DNA of 64,000 nucleotides from Welwitschia mirabilis. Its lineage: Eukaryota; Gnetophyta; Gnetopsida; Welwitschiales. The position numbers and the translations under genes were made by a program. Shown here piece after piece: positions 13,237 through 25,428 of this stretch (position 1 is the first letter of the stretch; each line of letters begins with the position of its first letter). Below the pieces are notes generated by a model. That model did no database searches. It was not told the DNA's origin and saw only the letters and a program-made list of their open reading frames with translations. Where the stretch lies: NCBI GenBank assembly GCA_051453625.1, contig JBOZIK010000001.1, forward strand, positions 17,689,140 to 17,753,139. Reading direction: 5' to 3'.

Positions 13237-13720
13237 TTAATGTGAGGATGAAGAGTTCCTTAATATCGTCTTTTCTTCATGGAATGCCACTCCTNNNNNN
13301 NNNNNNNNNNNNNNNNNNNNNNNNNNNNNNNNNNNNNNNNNNNNNNNNNNNNNNNNNNNNNNNNNNNNNNNNNNNNNNNNNNNNNNNNNNNNNNNNNNNN
13401 NNNNNNNNNNNNNNNNNNNNNNNNNNNNNNNNNNNNNNNNNNNNNNNNNNNNNNNNNNNNNNNNNNNNNNNNNNNNNNNNNNNNNNNNNNNNNNNNNNNN
13501 NNNNNNNNNNNNNNNNNNNNNNNNNNNNNNNNNNNNNNNNNNNNNNNNNNNNNNNNNNNNNNNNNNNNNNNNNNNNNNNNNNNNNNNNNNNNNNNNNNNN
13601 NNNNNNNNNNNNNNNNNNNNNNNNNNNNNNNNNNNNNNNNNNNNNNNNNNNNNNNNNNNNNNNNNNNNNNNNNNNNNNNNNNNNNNNNNNNNNNNNNNNN
13701 NNNNNNNNNNNNNNNNNNNN

Positions 13721-16170
13721 GAGGTAAAGGTTTCAGATCTAGACAAGAATATTTTGGTTGTTGGTCCTTTAGTATCAGAACAATAGTTTCTAAGGTTATG
13801 TGAGCTAGTTTCAAATGATGAAATTAAAAAATCTTTCTTCTCAATAGGTAGTGATAAAGCTTCAGGGCTTGATGGTTTTTCTGCAAAGTTCTTTAAGTTA
13901 ACTTGGAACATCATAGAAAATGAGGTGTTTAAAGTAGGAAAAAAAATTTTCAATGATGTTAGAATGCCTCATAGTGTAAACTCCACGGCCATTGTTCTAG
14001 TTTCCAAATCAAATTCTCCCAATATGACTTCTGACTTTCACCCCATAGCTTGTTGTAANNNNNNNNNNNNNNNNNNNNNNNNNNNNNNNNNNNNNNNNNN
14101 NNNNNNNNNNNNNNNNNNNNNNNNNNNNNNNNNNNNNNNNNNATTCATCCCACATAGATCTATTATCCACAATATTTTTCTTGCCCACGAGCTAGTCCAG
14201 CACTATGCTAGGAGAAGAATCAGTCCAAGGTGTGCTATAAAGATAGATCTCAAAAAGGCTTATGATTCAGTTTCTTGGTAGTTTCTGCTCAATTTGATGG
14301 ATAAATTAGGTTTTCCTTTCATACTCATCAAATGGATTAAATCTTGTATCTCATCCCCTTTCTTTTCAATACTCATTAATGGAGGATTAGTAGGATACTT
14401 TTAAGGAAAAAGAGGCCTGAGGCAAGGAGATTCACTATCCCCTTACCTCTTTTGTATTATTATGGGGTATCTTTCTAGATCCCTAAGGAAGCTATCCCAT
14501 AATCTAGATTTTCACTTCCACCCTAAATGTAATAAGCTATAGATGACCCACTTATGCTATGTAGATGATCTCTTTGTATTTTATAAGGCTGATTTTAAAT
14601 CCATTAGTTTGATAAAACATACTCTTGATCATTATAAGATGGCTTCAGGTCTTAATGTAAACTNNNNNNNNNNNNNNNNNNNNNNNNNNNNNNNNNNNNN
14701 NNNNNNNNNNNNNNNNNNNNNNNNNNNNNNNNNNNNNNNNNNNNNNNNNNNNNNNNNNNNNNNTTATGTAATATCTTTCTAGATCTCTAGGGAAGCTATC
14801 CCATAATCTAGATTTTGCTTCCACCCCAAATGTAACAAGCTACAAATTACCCATCTATGCTATGCAAAAGATCTCTTTGTGTTTTGTAAGGCCAATTTTA
14901 AATCCATTAGTTTGATGAAACAAACTCTCAATCATTTTAAGATGGTTTCAGATCTTGAGGCAAACTTGATAAAAAGTCAAATATTTTTTGGTGGTATTAC
15001 CTAAGAGCAAAAAATTAGATTCCTTCAGATGATATCTTTTATAAAAGGAATCCTTTTGGTTAGATATCTGGAAGTCCCTCTAAATTCAAAAAAACTAACC
15101 AGTTTAGACTATCTTCCTCTCATTCTTAGGGCTACTAAGAAAATCAAATTTTGGACTATAAAATTTTTATCTTATGCCATAAGATGTGTGTTAGTCAAAG
15201 CCGTGTTTTAGACAATCTTCTCATTTTGGTATAGAGTTTTTATCCTTCCTAATAAGGTGCTGCATGAAATCAATATGATTTGTAGGAAATTTATATGGAT
15301 AGAAAACTCATAGAAATCAAAAAAATCCTTTATTTCTTGGTCTACTTTGGTAAAACCAAAAAAAACTAAAGGTCTGGGTTTTACTGATTTCATTTTAATG
15401 AATAAAGCCTTAATATCTATCCAACCTTGGGATTTAGCCCTCAAGAAATATTCTCTTTAGGTAAAATGATGTCATCAATTCTATATCAAAGGAGTAAATA
15501 TTTTACAATATCAAGTTGAGTATAAGACCTCCTAGATTCTAAAAAAAATTTTGAAACTTAAACCTCTATTAAGTAAGTATGTGATGATTTTTGATAAGGC
15601 ATCAATCTAGAAGGATTCAGGCACCCTTGTCTCCACAACATTAGTCTATCTTCATTTAAGTGGACATCATTCAAAATGGGGATGGTGGGACTTAGTCTGG
15701 AATAGATTTATGGTACCAAAGTTTTCCTTTATTGCTAGCTGGCATGTAATAATAGGTTGGCTACTAAAAAAAAACCCTCAAATTTGGGATCCGAACATAT
15801 TTGTATTGTATTTTCTACAGTTCAGAAGATGAAATAAGAGAATACATCCTATTTGAATGATCTCATGCCCACCTTCTTAAAATAGCATTTAGCAAGATTA
15901 GTCTTACTTCTTTAGCTCATCCTTAAAAGTAGATAATTATATGATCAAAAATGAAATTCAAATCAAGAAATACTTAGCATAGTATAATTAAATTTCTTAT
16001 AATAATTTATATCCATCATATATGAAAAGAAAGGAATGAAAAGATTTTCAAGTAAAAGGGTCTCCAGACTATCCAAATCATTAAAGAAATTAAGGTGCAA
16101 CTTCCATCTAAACTATTGTCAATTAAAAGAATGAAAGACTTACTAAAAAACAGAGTGTGATGTTAATAAG
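13721..16170 (+). pseudogene. LINE ORF2 reverse transcriptase, inactivated
   Basis: This is the reverse transcriptase that copies LINE RNA into a nicked target. The frame begins with the linker (SNDEIKKSFFSIGSDKASG, about 13815-13870), where plants normally show D-K-A/S-P-G-P-D-G. It continues past the 84-N gap into AIKIDLKKAYDSVSW (about 14236-14280), the first catalytic Asp motif. GLRQGDSLSPYLF follows near 14410-14455, and then YVDDLF at about 14555, the catalytic Y-x-D-D box. A zf-RVT-like stretch (WDLVWNRF, then a Trp-rich part) sits near 15690-15770. The conserved C-terminal IWKERN motif sits near 16020-16040. Many stops, mostly TAG, and a duplicated segment (14764-14965) make it non-functional. 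Which LINE subfamily it belongs to is not decided. Confidence 0.85.
14460..14965 (+). repeat. Duplicated LINE RT segment flanking a 100-N gap
   Basis: 14460-14663, which includes the YVDD box, is repeated at 14764-14965 with mismatches. In the second copy the box reads Tyr-Ala-Lys-Asp instead of Tyr-Val-Asp-Asp. The gap lies exactly between the copies. Confidence 0.85.
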
Positions 16171-16813
16171 TGGGTATCTCCCTTCATTTCATTGGCAAAA
16201 ATGGTTAATATTTTCATTTGATTAGAGAGCATTTTGATGACTATGATTTAGACTTTTATAGCTCTAGCCATCTCTTTTACTTCTCATGTTTTTATCAAGA
16301 ATGTATAACCCATCTAGATGCATATTTAATATTCTTTTAAGATCTTAGCATTGGAACTCCTCTGGTTTGCTGATGGATCTCATGTTCATGTACTTCAAGG
16401 TGGGGGGGCCTAGTATCTCTAGCAAAATGAAGGATATACATCAGACTACAAGCTATTTTCATTTGCAGTTCTTGGCAAGTTTGAAGTAAATCAAATGATC
16501 ATATTAAAAGATGCATAGAAATCTTATGTGTTTACCAGACAATGATGTTGCTTAGGAAGCAAGATTCCCCTTTTGGAAGAAGGTGTCCAACTTTCTCTTT
16601 TTTTGCTTATCCACAACCTATAGATCTGGAGGAGTAAGCCCTCATATAGCCTATCATTGCTTAGCATACTACTCTAGAGTATAGGGCCTCTGATCTCTGA
16701 ACATTGATTTATGCATCTAGATGCGATCCTTCTAAAGAGATGTGTTATTCAAGTTTTCAAGAAACACTAGTTATCAAAGGAATTCAACTAGGTTTTTTTA
16801 GATGTAGCAAGTA
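16083..16813 (+). repeat. LINE 3' region, copy 1 (partner 18030-18828)
   Basis: This segment encodes the last ORF2 residues (EIKVQLPSKLLSIKRMKDLL) and the start of the 3' UTR. It matches 18030-18828 over almost its full length, including a G-run (AAGGTGGGGGG) at about 16397 and 18283. It stops at the gap at 16814. Confidence 0.85.
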
Positions 16814-16984
16814 NNNNNNNNNNNNNNNNNNNNNNNNNNNNNNNNNNNNNNNNNNNNNNNNNNNNNNNNNNNNNNNNNNNNNNNNNNNNNNNNNNNNNNN
16901 NNNNNNNNNNNNNTCTTTTAAGAGCTTTGAAAGGAAGAAAGAATAGTTATAATAGTTCACCCTCATGTGTTTGAACCTTTGCAA

Positions 16985-17220
16985 ACTTTTGACAAGAAAA
17001 TTATAAGGTATTTTATTACATGTAAAGATGATTTCACTATAAGGAATTAGGCTTATTTTCTAAAAATAAGGTTACTGCATTTTACATATTTAAAGATTTT
17101 ATGAACTTTATAAAGAATTAATTAGAAAATTGTTAAGAAAATAGGAGATCATATCACCTCTCTACATCTAATGAATGTTGTGAGAAAGAAAGATTAAGAA
17201 TAATTAAGATAATAGCTAAA
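16985..17220 (+). pseudogene. Ty1/copia integrase core fragment
   Basis: A relic of a copia-type integrase lies between the two LINE 3' ends. In one frame it reads Phe-Ile-Thr-Cys-Lys-Asp-Asp-Phe, then AYFLKNKVTAFYIFKDFM, which fits the F-I-x-F-x-D-D-(F/Y)-S ... V-Y-F-L-K-x-K-S-E-x-F-x-x-F-K integrase core around the first catalytic Asp. It has several stops. No LTR was found next to it. The flanking 17221-18030 probably continues the same decayed copia pol, but I could not identify further motifs. Confidence 0.5.
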
Positions 17221-18029
17221 TAAGTACATTTTATAATTCAACAAAATGAAGTATCAAAATTCTTATGAATTGAGTTTATTAATATAGACATCTATGTAAT
17301 TAATATATCCACTAACATTGCATTAGAAGGTGGTACTACATTAAGATAATGAAGTGGCATAGAAATTTATTACATCTTACAACCATTTAAAGTATCTAGT
17401 CATTTTTCTTGTTTCTTAATGTCAAGAGAAAAGTATCAAGTTAGATTCAAAATCTTATAATTTTATTATGCCATGATGTAAAGTTCATTACATGAGTTAT
17501 CAACTTTGGGATTTGATAAGAAAGAAATTTATTTCTTATAAAGTAACTTGTGATTATACTAAAGTAATGAAATTATTCTTCCAACATGTGGCAAAGTTGA
17601 ATAAAATCTCATGATTTATTATGGCTAGTAGAGATTTCAATATCATGAATGTATTTTAGAGGAATGTATGGGAAAAACTATGATGCAAGCTAAGGTATAC
17701 CTTAGCATTTCATCTATAGACATTTAGATAAATAGAGGTGATGAGTTATACCCTAAGAAATTTATTAAGATGTTTTTTCAAAGAATAACCAACTTAACTC
17801 AAGGAAAATATTGATCAAGAATAGTCCACATATAATAATTACATTCATCATATGACTAGTAAACAGTATTTTATGTGTTGCATGAAGGTCATCCACAAGT
17901 TCCTAGAATTGTGGATAGGAAATTAATGAATTTTTTTATAATCTTGTAGATTTTCAACAACAAGTGTCATAGAGTTTTTAAATATTAATTCAATTTAAAT
18001 GTTTTAAAAAAAGTGTATAGCATTTTATG

Positions 18030-19213
18030 AAGAAATTAAGGTGCAGCTTCTATCTAGATTGTTGTCAATTAAAAGAATGAAAGACTTACTAAAAAACAAA
18101 GTGTGGTGTTAATCAGTCATGGGTAGAAATGGTTAATATTTTTGTTTGATTTGAAAGAGTTTTAATGGCTATGATTTAGGATTTTCCAACTTCAGTCATT
18201 TCTTTTGCTCATATCTAAGGTTATTTCAAGGTCTCAGCATCAGAACTTCCCTATTTTGCTGGAAAATTCCATGTTCCTCTACTTCAAGGTGGGGGGCTGG
18301 TATCTCTAGTAGAGTCAAGGATATACATTAGGTCCAAGTTGCTTTCATTTGTAGTTCTTAGTAAGCTTAAAGTAAATTAGATGATCATATTAAAAGATGC
18401 ATAGAAATCTTGTGTGTTTGCCAAACAATGGCATTGATTAGGAAGCAGGCTCTTCCTTTTGGAAGAAGATGCTCAACTTGCTCTTTTTCTGCTTATCCAT
18501 AGCCTACAGATCCATAGGAGTAAGTCCTTCATATAGCCTATCATTGCTCAACATACTACTCTAGAGTGCAGGGCCTCTGATCTCTAAACATTGATTTATG
18601 CATCTAGATGTGATGTAAGATTTTTTTCTATGTAAGACCAGAGTTTTAGTCCTATTTTGGTCATTCTATGAATTTTTTCTTTCCATACGTCTTTGTTGTT
18701 GTCCTCCCCTTTGGAATGAATAGGACTAGCCTATTTCAGCCTTCTAAAGAGATGTGTCTTTCAAGTTTTCAAGACATACTAGTTATTAAAGGAATTCAAC
18801 CAGTTTTTTTTTTCAGATGTAGTAAGTGGTAGAGTGGAGGCATTTTAAAGATGGATGAAGTACCTACATGTTTCACATTCTCAATAAGAATCATAAAGCA
18901 AAGGCAGTATTAGGCTTTTGGTACTGCTATCCTGAGCCATTGAGTCCCCATTTATCTAGGTTTTAATCAAATTTATCATGTATATTTTTTAGTCTTTTTT
19001 CTTTAGGATGCAAATTGGATCTCTTATAAAATATCTAATCCATTCTCAGTTTTATTGGAGTGATGTATTACATTTCCCAGATGCTTAAAGAAGGGAAAGA
19101 TTTAAGACCCAGCTGTTTCCAGCCTGATGCAATTCCACTTGATTTTGTAATAAGTTAGCTTTTATCATCTTATAGTAATGAAATTCCTCAAATTTTCATT
19201 CGAAAAAAAAAAA
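18030..19213 (+). mobile_element. LINE 3' end with poly(A) tail (copy 2)
   Basis: This copy begins with the same ORF2 C-terminal segment as 16083 and continues through the whole 3' UTR to an 11-base A-run at 19203-19213. A run of A at the end of the homology is the hallmark of LINE integration, so 19213 is a good 3' boundary. The 5' edge at about 18030 lies inside ORF2. It is either a 5'-truncated insertion or the 3' part of the upstream LINE separated by a copia insertion plus duplication. Confidence 0.75.
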
Positions 19214-20313
19214 CTCATAATCAAGGCTATAATTACTACTACAGAAAATATTTGAAAGAAGTGTAATGGTCATTTTTATTAAAGTCAAAATTCTCTAATA
19301 ATTTGTATAATTAATCTAATTTAAAGTAAAACATATTTTCATTAATAAAAATAAAATTTTATATCTAATTATAATAATTTGAAGAATAAAAACCTGTTAG
19401 GGACTAAAAGAAGTGTAATGGACATTTTAACTAGTAGAAAAAAATCTTAAAGGATTTCATCTAAAAAAATCTTATTCTATATTTATAGATAAGTTACCAA
19501 TTTAATAAGCTAAGAGAATTAAGAAGTTCAATTAATGTTTTATCTTTATAAAAACACAAAAATCCCTTTGATATTTCAAGGTATCTATTAATAAAAAAGA
19601 AACAACTACTAGTGAAGAGTTAATATTTCAAGTTTTGGAAGGCCTTTAAAGAAGATTTATATTAATCTAAGGTCTAGAAAAAGAATTCTAAGTGAGGTTT
19701 TGCAATTCTTAAGAGATTATTTTTAACTATGTCATTAATACATCATAGTATTTTACCTATATTAAATTAGATTTCCATTGAAATTAACCTTCAAGGTTGA
19801 TACCAACTAAAAATTATGGTATGAAAAAATAATGATAGAAGATCATTATAACAAACCACATTATTGATACATCATAATATTTTGCTTATATGAAATTAGA
19901 TTTTCATTGAATTTAAAATTCAAGATTAAATCTAAGTAAATATTATGGTATGGGAGAATAATGGTAGAAAATTCAAATTAATAGAGGTATAATTTTTACT
20001 TATAAAAGAATGACAATATTCTAGTGATTATCTTTCAAACCTTTATGAGGGATAAATTTAGTCTAATTGCTAAAATAATTTTATTAGTAAATTTCTATTA
20101 TATATAAATCATTACTACATTAATAGAGTGAAGACTTGATGTGATCAAGTTCAGAAGATTTGAATTAGATATGATATCATTCCACTTCAAGATGATATGT
20201 TACATTCCATGTTTAGTATTTTAGAAGATAAAGTTTACGTTCTTTTTAATGTTTCATATTTGGTTTATAATTAAGATTTAGTTTTTATAGAGTATAGACT
20301 CTTATACTTTGAA
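19214..20313. other. Unassigned AT-rich DNA with a local direct repeat
   Basis: No domain was recognised. An imperfect direct repeat of about 130 bases is visible: the stretch around 19735-19850 (landmark ATACATCATA) recurs around 19868-19985. The word GAAGTGTAATGG also occurs at 19258 and 19409. It may contain the decayed 3' part of the minus-strand gypsy that begins at higher coordinates. Confidence 0.5.
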
Positions 20314-21963
20314 AGGATATAACTTTCATGTTCATTTTTAGCTAAAAATCCATATTTGAAAATTTTCAATATGAATTCACGCAATATGTTATAGGTGCTC
20401 TTATAGTAATTATAAAGTTAAGTAATCTAGTGATGTATCAAACTAATGTGTTTACATCTGAGAGCTATATTCATGTATATTTAAAAATTTTTAAAATCAA
20501 AGACATCATTTAGAGTCCATTTGTAGGGATCATTCCACATTTCTTATTGGATTATTTAGTGTCCTATTATAGAAATTATTTTCTTAGTTAGTAATGATGG
20601 CTTTAGTATGATCAAAGTAAAATAAGATAGGTTTTTGTAATAATTTGACAACTCCTCTCGCATCATCTATTTGAGTTAAAATATCTTCATGTCACTTAGT
20701 AGTATAGTCTACATAAACCAATATATATATAGGTATCCAAAATATGGCAAAAATGATTTAATACAATCTATATCCTTAACATCAAATATATTAATCTCAA
20801 GAATAGGATAAAGGGTCGTCATATCTCTCTATGTAATACTATTTAAGACATAATCTTTATTATAGAATTTATAATATTCACATGTATCTTTTAAAATAGT
20901 TAGTCAATAAAGATGAAATTAAAGAATTTTAAGAATTTGTTTTAAGTAGAAATGTAGCCTCTACATACTCCATCGCATGTGAAATTTAAGATATTTAAAG
21001 TTTTATACTATGAAAATGCACCTTTAAATGATTTCATTATATTATAAATTAAAAAGAGAAGGATCATTTGAAAATTATATATTTACTTCNNNNNNNNNNN
21101 NNNNNNNNNNNNNNNNNNNNNNNNNNNNNNNNNNNNNNNNNNNNNNNNNNNNNNNNNNNNNNNNNNNNNNNNNNNNNNNNNNNNNNNNNAGGATATAACT
21201 TTCATGTTTATTTTTAGTAAAAAATCCATATTTGAAAATTTTCAATATGAAATTTATGCAATATATTATAGGTGCTCTTATAGTAATTATAAAGTTAAGT
21301 AATCTAGTAATGTATCAAACTAATGTGTTTACATCTAAGAGCTATATTCATGTATATTTAAAAATTTTTAAAATCAAAGACACCATTTAGCATCCATTTG
21401 TATGGATCATTCCACATTTCTCATTAGATTATTTAGTGTCCTCTTATAGAAATGATTTTATTAATGACTAATGATGGCTTTAATATGATTAAAGTAAAAT
21501 AAGATATGTTTTTGTAATAATTTGATAACAATCTAGCATCATCTAGTTGACTTCGAATATCTTCATATTGCTTAGTAGTATAGTCTATATAAACCAATAT
21601 ATATAGGTATCCAAAAGATGGAAAAAATGATTTAATAGAATCTATACCCTTAACATCAAATATATTAATCTTAAGAATAGGAGAAATGAGCATCATATCT
21701 CTCTATGTAATACTATTTTAGACATAACATTCATTATAGAATTTATAATATTCACATGTATCTTTTAAAATAGTTAGTCAATAAAGTTGAAATTCAAGAA
21801 TTTTGAGAATTTTTTTTAAGTAGAAACATAGCCTCTACATACTCCATTGCATGTGAAATTTAAGATATTTAAAGTTTTATACTATGAAAATGCACCTTTA
21901 AATGATTTGATTAGATTATTAAATGAAAAGAAAAGGATCATTTGAAAATTATATATTTACTTC
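20314..21963 (-). repeat. Duplicated integrase segment flanking a 100-N gap (20314-21089 / 21190-21963)
   Basis: Both copies start AGGATATAACTTTCATGTT and run in parallel for about 775 bases with a few percent mismatch. Only the second copy is open across the integrase core. Confidence 0.9.
21430..21925 (-). pseudogene. Gy-M1 integrase (zinc-binding part and catalytic core)
   Basis: Integrase inserts the retroelement cDNA into the host genome. The N-terminal part (about 21925-21710, minus strand) keeps a DPFLF start and the spacing of the HHCC region, though with stops. The core is open at 21433-21696 and reads SPILKINIFDVKGIDS, then YLYILVYIDYTTKQ, then DDARLL. This corresponds to the gypsy pattern ...ILEVELFDVWGIDF...YILVAVDYVSKW...NDAR. 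The Asp of G-I-D is the first catalytic residue. The second catalytic Asp (I-I-S-D-x-G) appears as I-I-S-I, so it is lost. An almost identical but more broken copy lies at about 20530-20830. Confidence 0.8.
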
Positions 21964-22129
21964 ATATAAGAATGGCTTTTTTCATTTTAATTATTCTAGT
22001 GATCATGTAGCATATAAGTAATAATATAATTATATGCATCAACACACCAACCTTTCTCTTATAGATCTAGAAGATATGCATTAAGAAATGAGTTGTTTAT
22101 GGAAATTAGATCTAAAGGATATGTGAAGT

Positions 22130-22620
22130 AAGGTCTAATGTGAGAAAAGTGATTAAGAACTACATTTTATTTCTTTTTTGAATGATTGATTTAAACATTA
22201 AATTCTTAAAAAATCACAATCAACCTTATTAATTAATATTTAGAAACTTTCTTATCTAATAACTATTACAGATTTAAACTCTTAGTAAAGATATTAGTGT
22301 TTTTTATTTTCATTAAAAATATTATTAATAAATCATTTTTAAATTTTTTTGTAATTGATGATATTATAATGTTTTTCTTGCATAATAAATAACATATATT
22401 TTTTTATTTTTTTATTATTCTAAGGCTACTCCTATAGGATAATTACTTATGTCATATGATAACTCAAATTAAAGAGACTAATTAAAAGATTGTAAGATCG
22501 GAGATGAAGTAAAATGATGTTTTAAATCTTTAAACTCATTCTTACATTCAACATTTTGGTGATAATAAAAATCTTTATCAACAAGATTAGTAAGGGTATT
22601 TGATAATTTAAAGACATTTT
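22130..22620 (-). pseudogene. Gy-M1 RNase H
   Basis: RNase H degrades the RNA strand of the RNA/DNA hybrid during reverse transcription. Following the RT on the minus strand, the frame shows ECKNEFKDLKHHFTSSPILQ, then ELSYDISNYPIGVALE, where the family has the C-D-A-S-D-x-A-I-G-A-V-L box. VIYYARKTL follows (family A-I-Y-Y-A-S-R-T-L). Further down it has LIRLIVIF and NHFSHIRP, near the domain end. The first catalytic Asp survives in Y-D-I-S. Stops and short frameshifts are frequent. Confidence 0.75.
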
Positions 22621-23400
22621 AAATGAATATTTTATAATTAAAAACATGTCCAAGAAAAGATCTAACATATTTAACACTTCCAAAAAAAAGTAAAATGAGT
22701 GATATGTTTAATTTTTGCAAGGTCAATTTTTATCTCATTCATAGAAATTACATGTGTTTATAATATGCCTTTTATAGTTACATACTTACATTTTTTTCTA
22801 ATGAAGAATAATATTTTTTCCTTCACAATGCACTAACAAAAAAAAAAAAAAATTACTAGTACAAAAAATAATGAAAATTTTTACTAAAAAATAAAAGTTC
22901 ATCTATGAAAACTTTAACTAATTCTTTAGTCTATTTACTTAGATTAGAACCATGGTGTTGTATACTAAGTTGATGATCTTCCATTAACTAATATTTAAAA
23001 CCTCAACATCCTATAATAAAATATTAACCTTCTATTAAATTGGTTTTACAATTATGATATCCCATTTTTTTATTATTTTTCTTACTGCATAATTATATAG
23101 GCATAGATTTTCTTTTTTCATCAAATTATTCTTAGAACATAAAAATTCTTTTCTTCTTCTCTTCCCTTGTATTAGTCCAAAACACTTCTAACAACTAATA
23201 GGATACTTATATTATAGTTATAACATACCCCCACATTAAAAAAAAAAATTTACATTATTATGTTATAGAAAGTATTTATATTAGAATTTAAGATAAAGTG
23301 TACAATTATGATGTTATTAAAGGAGCATAAGTGACTAAAAAACTACACCTACTCCCTTCATTGTGCATTAGTAGCCCCATTAAAAATGAAAACTATGTTT
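22620..23400 (-). pseudogene. Gy-M1 reverse transcriptase (downstream copy)
   Basis: This is an RNA-directed DNA polymerase relic. On the minus strand it shows a weak RT lead-in near 23300-23340. A degraded R-M-P-F-G-L-C-N region follows near 23020, then VFIDELLFF near 22900. The family has V-F-M-D-D-F-S there, so the second catalytic Asp reads Glu. Next come GILQTHVISMNEIKIDLAKI and, after a frameshift, the thumb-end motif V-R-S-F-L-G-H (about 22630), all well conserved in Ty3/gypsy. A second copy of the same RT part is at 24103-24860. Confidence 0.75.
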
Positions 23401-25428
23401 CTCTTAGTGATGTGGGAACTAAAGGATTATTCTCCTCATTACATAACTTTCCCTATTTATAAAGAGAGAATTAATGATTTGTGAATACGTATTAACTAGT
23501 AAATACCATTTATTACAATCCAAGTGCTGCAACCCTAGAAAATAATGGTTTGACATAGAAAGTGCCACTACTAAATGTCTTTTTGTGTAGAATGTCATTT
23601 AAAATCTAAAAGTAAATGCTATGATGACATATGCATCTCATTAATATTAAATAATATGATTACAAAATTACTAGTCATAAGATATTTATAGATGTCATGA
23701 TACCAGGGCGACTTAGTAGTAGTGGAAATTAAAGTTTTCCCTCCTACATACTTACTAAAAAAGGAGTATTCTAAGGTCAAATTAACAAGATAGATATTTC
23801 TTTTACAAGATTTTAATCTTGAAATCATAAAATAATGTGAAGAATGAGATATAGCCATAATAGAGAGGTATAGAAAATTAAAAAGCAATTTTACTCACAA
23901 CCTTAACTCAAATGACCTATATAATCCATAATATTATAATAAAGAAACAAATTAACATCTCATTCTGCCCCTGTCATTTTGCATATGAATAATATTAGAT
24001 AGNNNNNNNNNNNNNNNNNNNNNNNNNNNNNNNNNNNNNNNNNNNNNNNNNNNNNNNNNNNNNNNNNNNNNNNNNNNNNNNNNNNNNNNNNNNNNNNNNN
24101 NNGTCCAAGATAAGATCTAACATATTTAACACTTCTAGAAAAAGTAAAATGAGTGATTTGTTTAATTTTAGCAAGGTCAATTTTTATCTCATTCATAGAA
24201 ATTACATGTGTTTGTAATATGCATTTTATAGTTATATAATTACATTTTTTTTCCCAAGGAAGAATAATATTTTTTTCCTTCATAATGCACAAAACAAAAT
24301 TTTACTAGTACAAAAAAAAAAATGAAAATTTCATCTATGAAAACTTTAACTAATTCTTTAGTCTATTTACTTAGATTAGAACCATGGTGTTGTTTACTAA
24401 GTTCATGATCTTCTATTAACTACTATTTAAAACCACAACATCCTATAATAAACTGATAACCTTCCATTAAATTAGTTTTAGAATTATTATATCCTATTTT
24501 TTATTATTTTACTTACTGTATAATTATATAGGCATATATTTTCTTTTTTTCCATCAAATTATTTGTACAACAAAAATGTTTTTCTTCTTCTCCTCCCTTG
24601 TATTAGTCCAAAACACTTATAAAACAACTAATACGGTACTTATATTATAGTTATGACATATCCCCACATTAAAAAAATTACATTATTATTTCAGAGAAAA
24701 TATCTAATTAGAATTTAAGCTAAAGTGTACAATTATGATGTTATTAAAGGATCATAAGTGACTAAAAAACTACACCTACTCCCTTCATTGTGCATTTGTA
24801 GCCCCATTAAAAATGAAAAACTATGTTTCTTTTGGTGACATAAGAACTAAAGGATTATTCTCCCCATTGCATAACTTTCCCTATTTATAAAGAGAGAATT
24901 AATGATTTGTAAATACCTATTAACTAGTAAATACCATTTATTACAATCCAAATGCTGTAACCCTAGAAAATAATGGTTTGACATAGAAAGTGCCACCACT
25001 AAATGTTTTTTTGTGTAGAATGTCATTTAAAATCTAAAAGTAAATGTTATGATGACATATGCATCTCATTAATATTGGATAATGTGATTACAAAATTTCT
25101 AGTCATAAGATATTTATAGATGTCATGATATTAGGGTGACTTAGTAGTAGTGGAAATTAAAGTTTGCACTCCTATTTACTTACTAAAAAAGGAGTATTCT
25201 AAGGCCAAAACAAGATAGTTATTGCTTTTACAAGATTTTAATCTTAAAATCATAAAATAATGTGGAGAATGAGATATAGCCATAATAGAGAGTTATAGAA
25301 AATTAAAAAGGAATTTTACTCAAAACCTCAATTCAAATTACCTGTATAATCCATAATATTATAATAAATAGACAAATTAACACCTCATTCTCCACCTATT
25401 ATTTTGCATATGAATAATACTAGGTAGT
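22648..25428 (-). repeat. Duplicated RT segment flanking a 100-N gap (22648-24002 / 24103-25428)
   Basis: About 1.33 kb occurs on both sides of the gap at 24003-24102. The match is continuous with small indels. It includes the RT lead-in, the region reading PWYHDIYKYL (only open in the left copy, 23619-23888) and a TATA-like word near 23455 and 24890. This is one of the largest duplications in the window. Confidence 0.9.
24103..24860 (-). pseudogene. Gy-M1 reverse transcriptase (upstream copy)
   Basis: This is the second version of the RT segment at 22620-23400. The open minus-strand frame at 24103-24292 reads THVISMNEIKIDLAKIKQI and then VKYVRSYLG, matching the RT thumb end of Ty3/gypsy. 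The Asp-Glu variant of the catalytic box is shared by both copies, so it predates their split. Confidence 0.75.

Larger units (their letters stand above)
13721..16813 (+). mobile_element. Decayed non-LTR retrotransposon (plant LINE), ORF2 3' two-thirds plus 3' UTR
   Basis: The element runs on the plus strand from the end of a 426-N gap to the 100-N gap at 16814. It carries the reverse transcriptase, the zf-RVT region and the C-terminus of a plant LINE ORF2 in the expected order, then a 3' non-coding part. The endonuclease end is missing or lies in the 426-N gap (13295-13720). It is interrupted by stops and by gaps at 14059-14142 and 14664-14763. The 3' part is present again at 18030-19213, where a poly(A) tail survives. 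Confidence 0.85.
20314..25428 (-). mobile_element. Gy-M1: minus-strand Ty3/gypsy pol relic (RT-RNase H-integrase)
   Basis: Read on the minus strand from high to low coordinates, the segment gives the RT lead-in, RT, RNase H, integrase zinc region and integrase core in the canonical Ty3/gypsy order. Residue patterns fit the Athila/Tat-type plant lineage. Two gap-flanking duplications lengthen it: 22648-24002 with 24103-25428, and 20314-21089 with 21190-21963. No LTRs were identified for it. It is heavily decayed, with many stops. Confidence 0.8.

Noticed and set aside
13237-13953. Long minus- and plus-strand frames across 13237-13953
   Set aside because: They are open only because they run through 426 Ns. 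The real content on the right is plus-strand LINE RT.
22955-23230. Possible copia LTR (TGTTATAAC start, TGGTTCTAATC primer-like end) on the minus strand
   Set aside because: The same bases translate to gypsy RT fingers and the approach to the catalytic box in frame with the downstream RT, which explains them better.
23619-23888. Minus-strand PWYHDIYKYL stretch as an RNase H-integrase linker
   Set aside because: It lies upstream of RT in element orientation, where that linker cannot be. The match is short and may be chance.
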